NCBI RefSeq assembly: GCF_938030815.1
Contig: NZ_CALHII010000128.1
Location: 1 to 21,925 of the forward strand
Length of the DNA: 21,925 bases
Reading direction: 5' to 3'
DNA from: an uncultured Campylobacter sp.
Lineage (GTDB): Bacteria; Campylobacterota; Campylobacteria; Campylobacterales; Campylobacteraceae
The notes under the pieces were generated by a model. It made no database searches, was not told the DNA's origin, and saw only the letters and a list, made by a program, of their open reading frames with translations. Positions 21,621-21,925 of this stretch are shown here, one piece after another (the first letter of the stretch is position 1; each line of letters opens with the position of its first letter). The position numbers and the translations under genes are program-made.

Positions 21621-21925
21621 ATGGAAATTTTAGAAAAACTACAAAGCGGCGAGAGATTAAATTACGAAGACGGCGTGAAGTTATGGGATTTGGACCTTTT
21701 CGATCTGGGCAAATTCGCCCTTGCTATTCGCAAAGAAAAAAACGGCAAAAACGTCTATTTCAACGCAAATCGCCATATCAATCCTTCAAATTTATGTGCA
21801 GATACCTGTAAATTTTGCGCATTTTCGGCGCACCGCAAAAACGAGAACGCCTATACGATGAGCGATGATGAGATCATGCGTATCGTGGACGAGACGGTGG
21901 CGCGCGGTACGAAGGAGATTCATAT
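21621..21925 (+). CDS. mqnE: Aminofutalosine synthase, 5' part (cut by window end)
   Basis: The reading frame opens with ATG GAA ATT TTA after a GGGAA ribosome site and stays open to the window edge, giving 101 complete residues. It contains the radical-SAM cysteine motif CADTCKFCAF (CxxxCxxC) preceded by FNANRHINPSNL, the pattern of MqnE and its close relatives MqnC and CofH. MqnE joins a purine-containing compound to a chorismate-derived one in the futalosine route to menaquinone, the route used by Campylobacter and Helicobacter. MqnE is preferred over MqnC because of the HINPSNLC wording and because C. jejuni has a radical-SAM gene of this kind beside glmS (recalled). The gene lacks its 3' end here, so the C-terminal half cannot be checked. 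Confidence 0.85.
   Translation, partial: MEILEKLQSGERLNYEDGVKLWDLDLFDLGKFALAIRKEKNGKNVYFNANRHINPSNLCADTCKFCAFSAHRKNENAYTMSDDEIMRIVDETVARGTKEIH

Noticed and set aside
21605..21811. Plus-strand frame overlapping the start of mqnE
   Set aside because: Different frame from the mqnE frame, which alone carries CxxxCxxC and a ribosome site.

Overview
The window looks like a chromosomal segment of an epsilonproteobacterium, most likely a Campylobacter of the moderately GC-rich oral group (C. gracilis, C. rectus, C. showae or C. curvus type). This rests on three things. The intergenic DNA is full of AAATTT/TAAAATTT words. The candidate promoters are T-rich stretches followed by TATAAT. The gene set is familiar: the block of a TrkA-C protein, aroB, an MscS channel, mtaB and an FtsH-like ATPase resembles, from memory, the H. 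pylori HP0282-HP0286 region and the C. jejuni Cj1006c-Cj1011 region, and glmS divergent from mqnE also occurs in C. jejuni. The species is inference. No tRNA, rRNA, CRISPR array or insertion sequence was seen.

Layout: (1) 28-861, minus strand, a YihY/BrkB-family membrane protein. (2) 1071-3407, a TonB-dependent outer-membrane receptor of the siderophore type with its own promoter and a strong terminator. (3) 3700-10874, a co-directional housekeeping block: a TrkA-C (RCK) protein, aroB, a large MscS-type channel, mtaB and an FtsH-like AAA protein whose zinc-protease motif is destroyed. (4) 10904-11431, a MogA-type molybdopterin gene. (5) 11497-16231, a compact seven-gene cluster. It holds a stand-alone HMA2-like domain, a ferritin-like helical bundle, two YtxH-like single-membrane-helix proteins, a glycine-zipper membrane protein, a divergent P1B-type ATPase with an HMA2-like N-terminus, and a small two-helix membrane protein with a basic tail. 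(6) 16625-17791, tgt. (7) 17792-18467, a convergent non-coding stretch of degenerate AT-rich repeats and hairpins. (8) 18468-21479, minus strand, a membrane protein of unknown function and glmS. (9) 21621-21925, the start of mqnE (menaquinone by the futalosine route), cut by the window edge.

The most interesting part is region 5. A P1B-type ATPase with an HMA2-like domain lacking CxxC, surrounded by tiny glycine-zipper membrane proteins, matches what I recall of the fez clusters that build ferrosomes, the membrane-bound iron-phosphate storage organelles described in Desulfovibrio, Shewanella, Rhodopseudomonas and Clostridioides difficile. The version here carries extra parts: a ferritin-like protein, paired YtxH-like proteins and long lysine-rich tails. 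I propose a ferrosome-like iron-storage compartment in a Campylobacter. This is inference from gene content and motifs; no search was run. If right, the TonB receptor at 1071 (uptake) and this cluster (storage) would be two ends of iron handling in the same window, although nothing shows that they are co-regulated.
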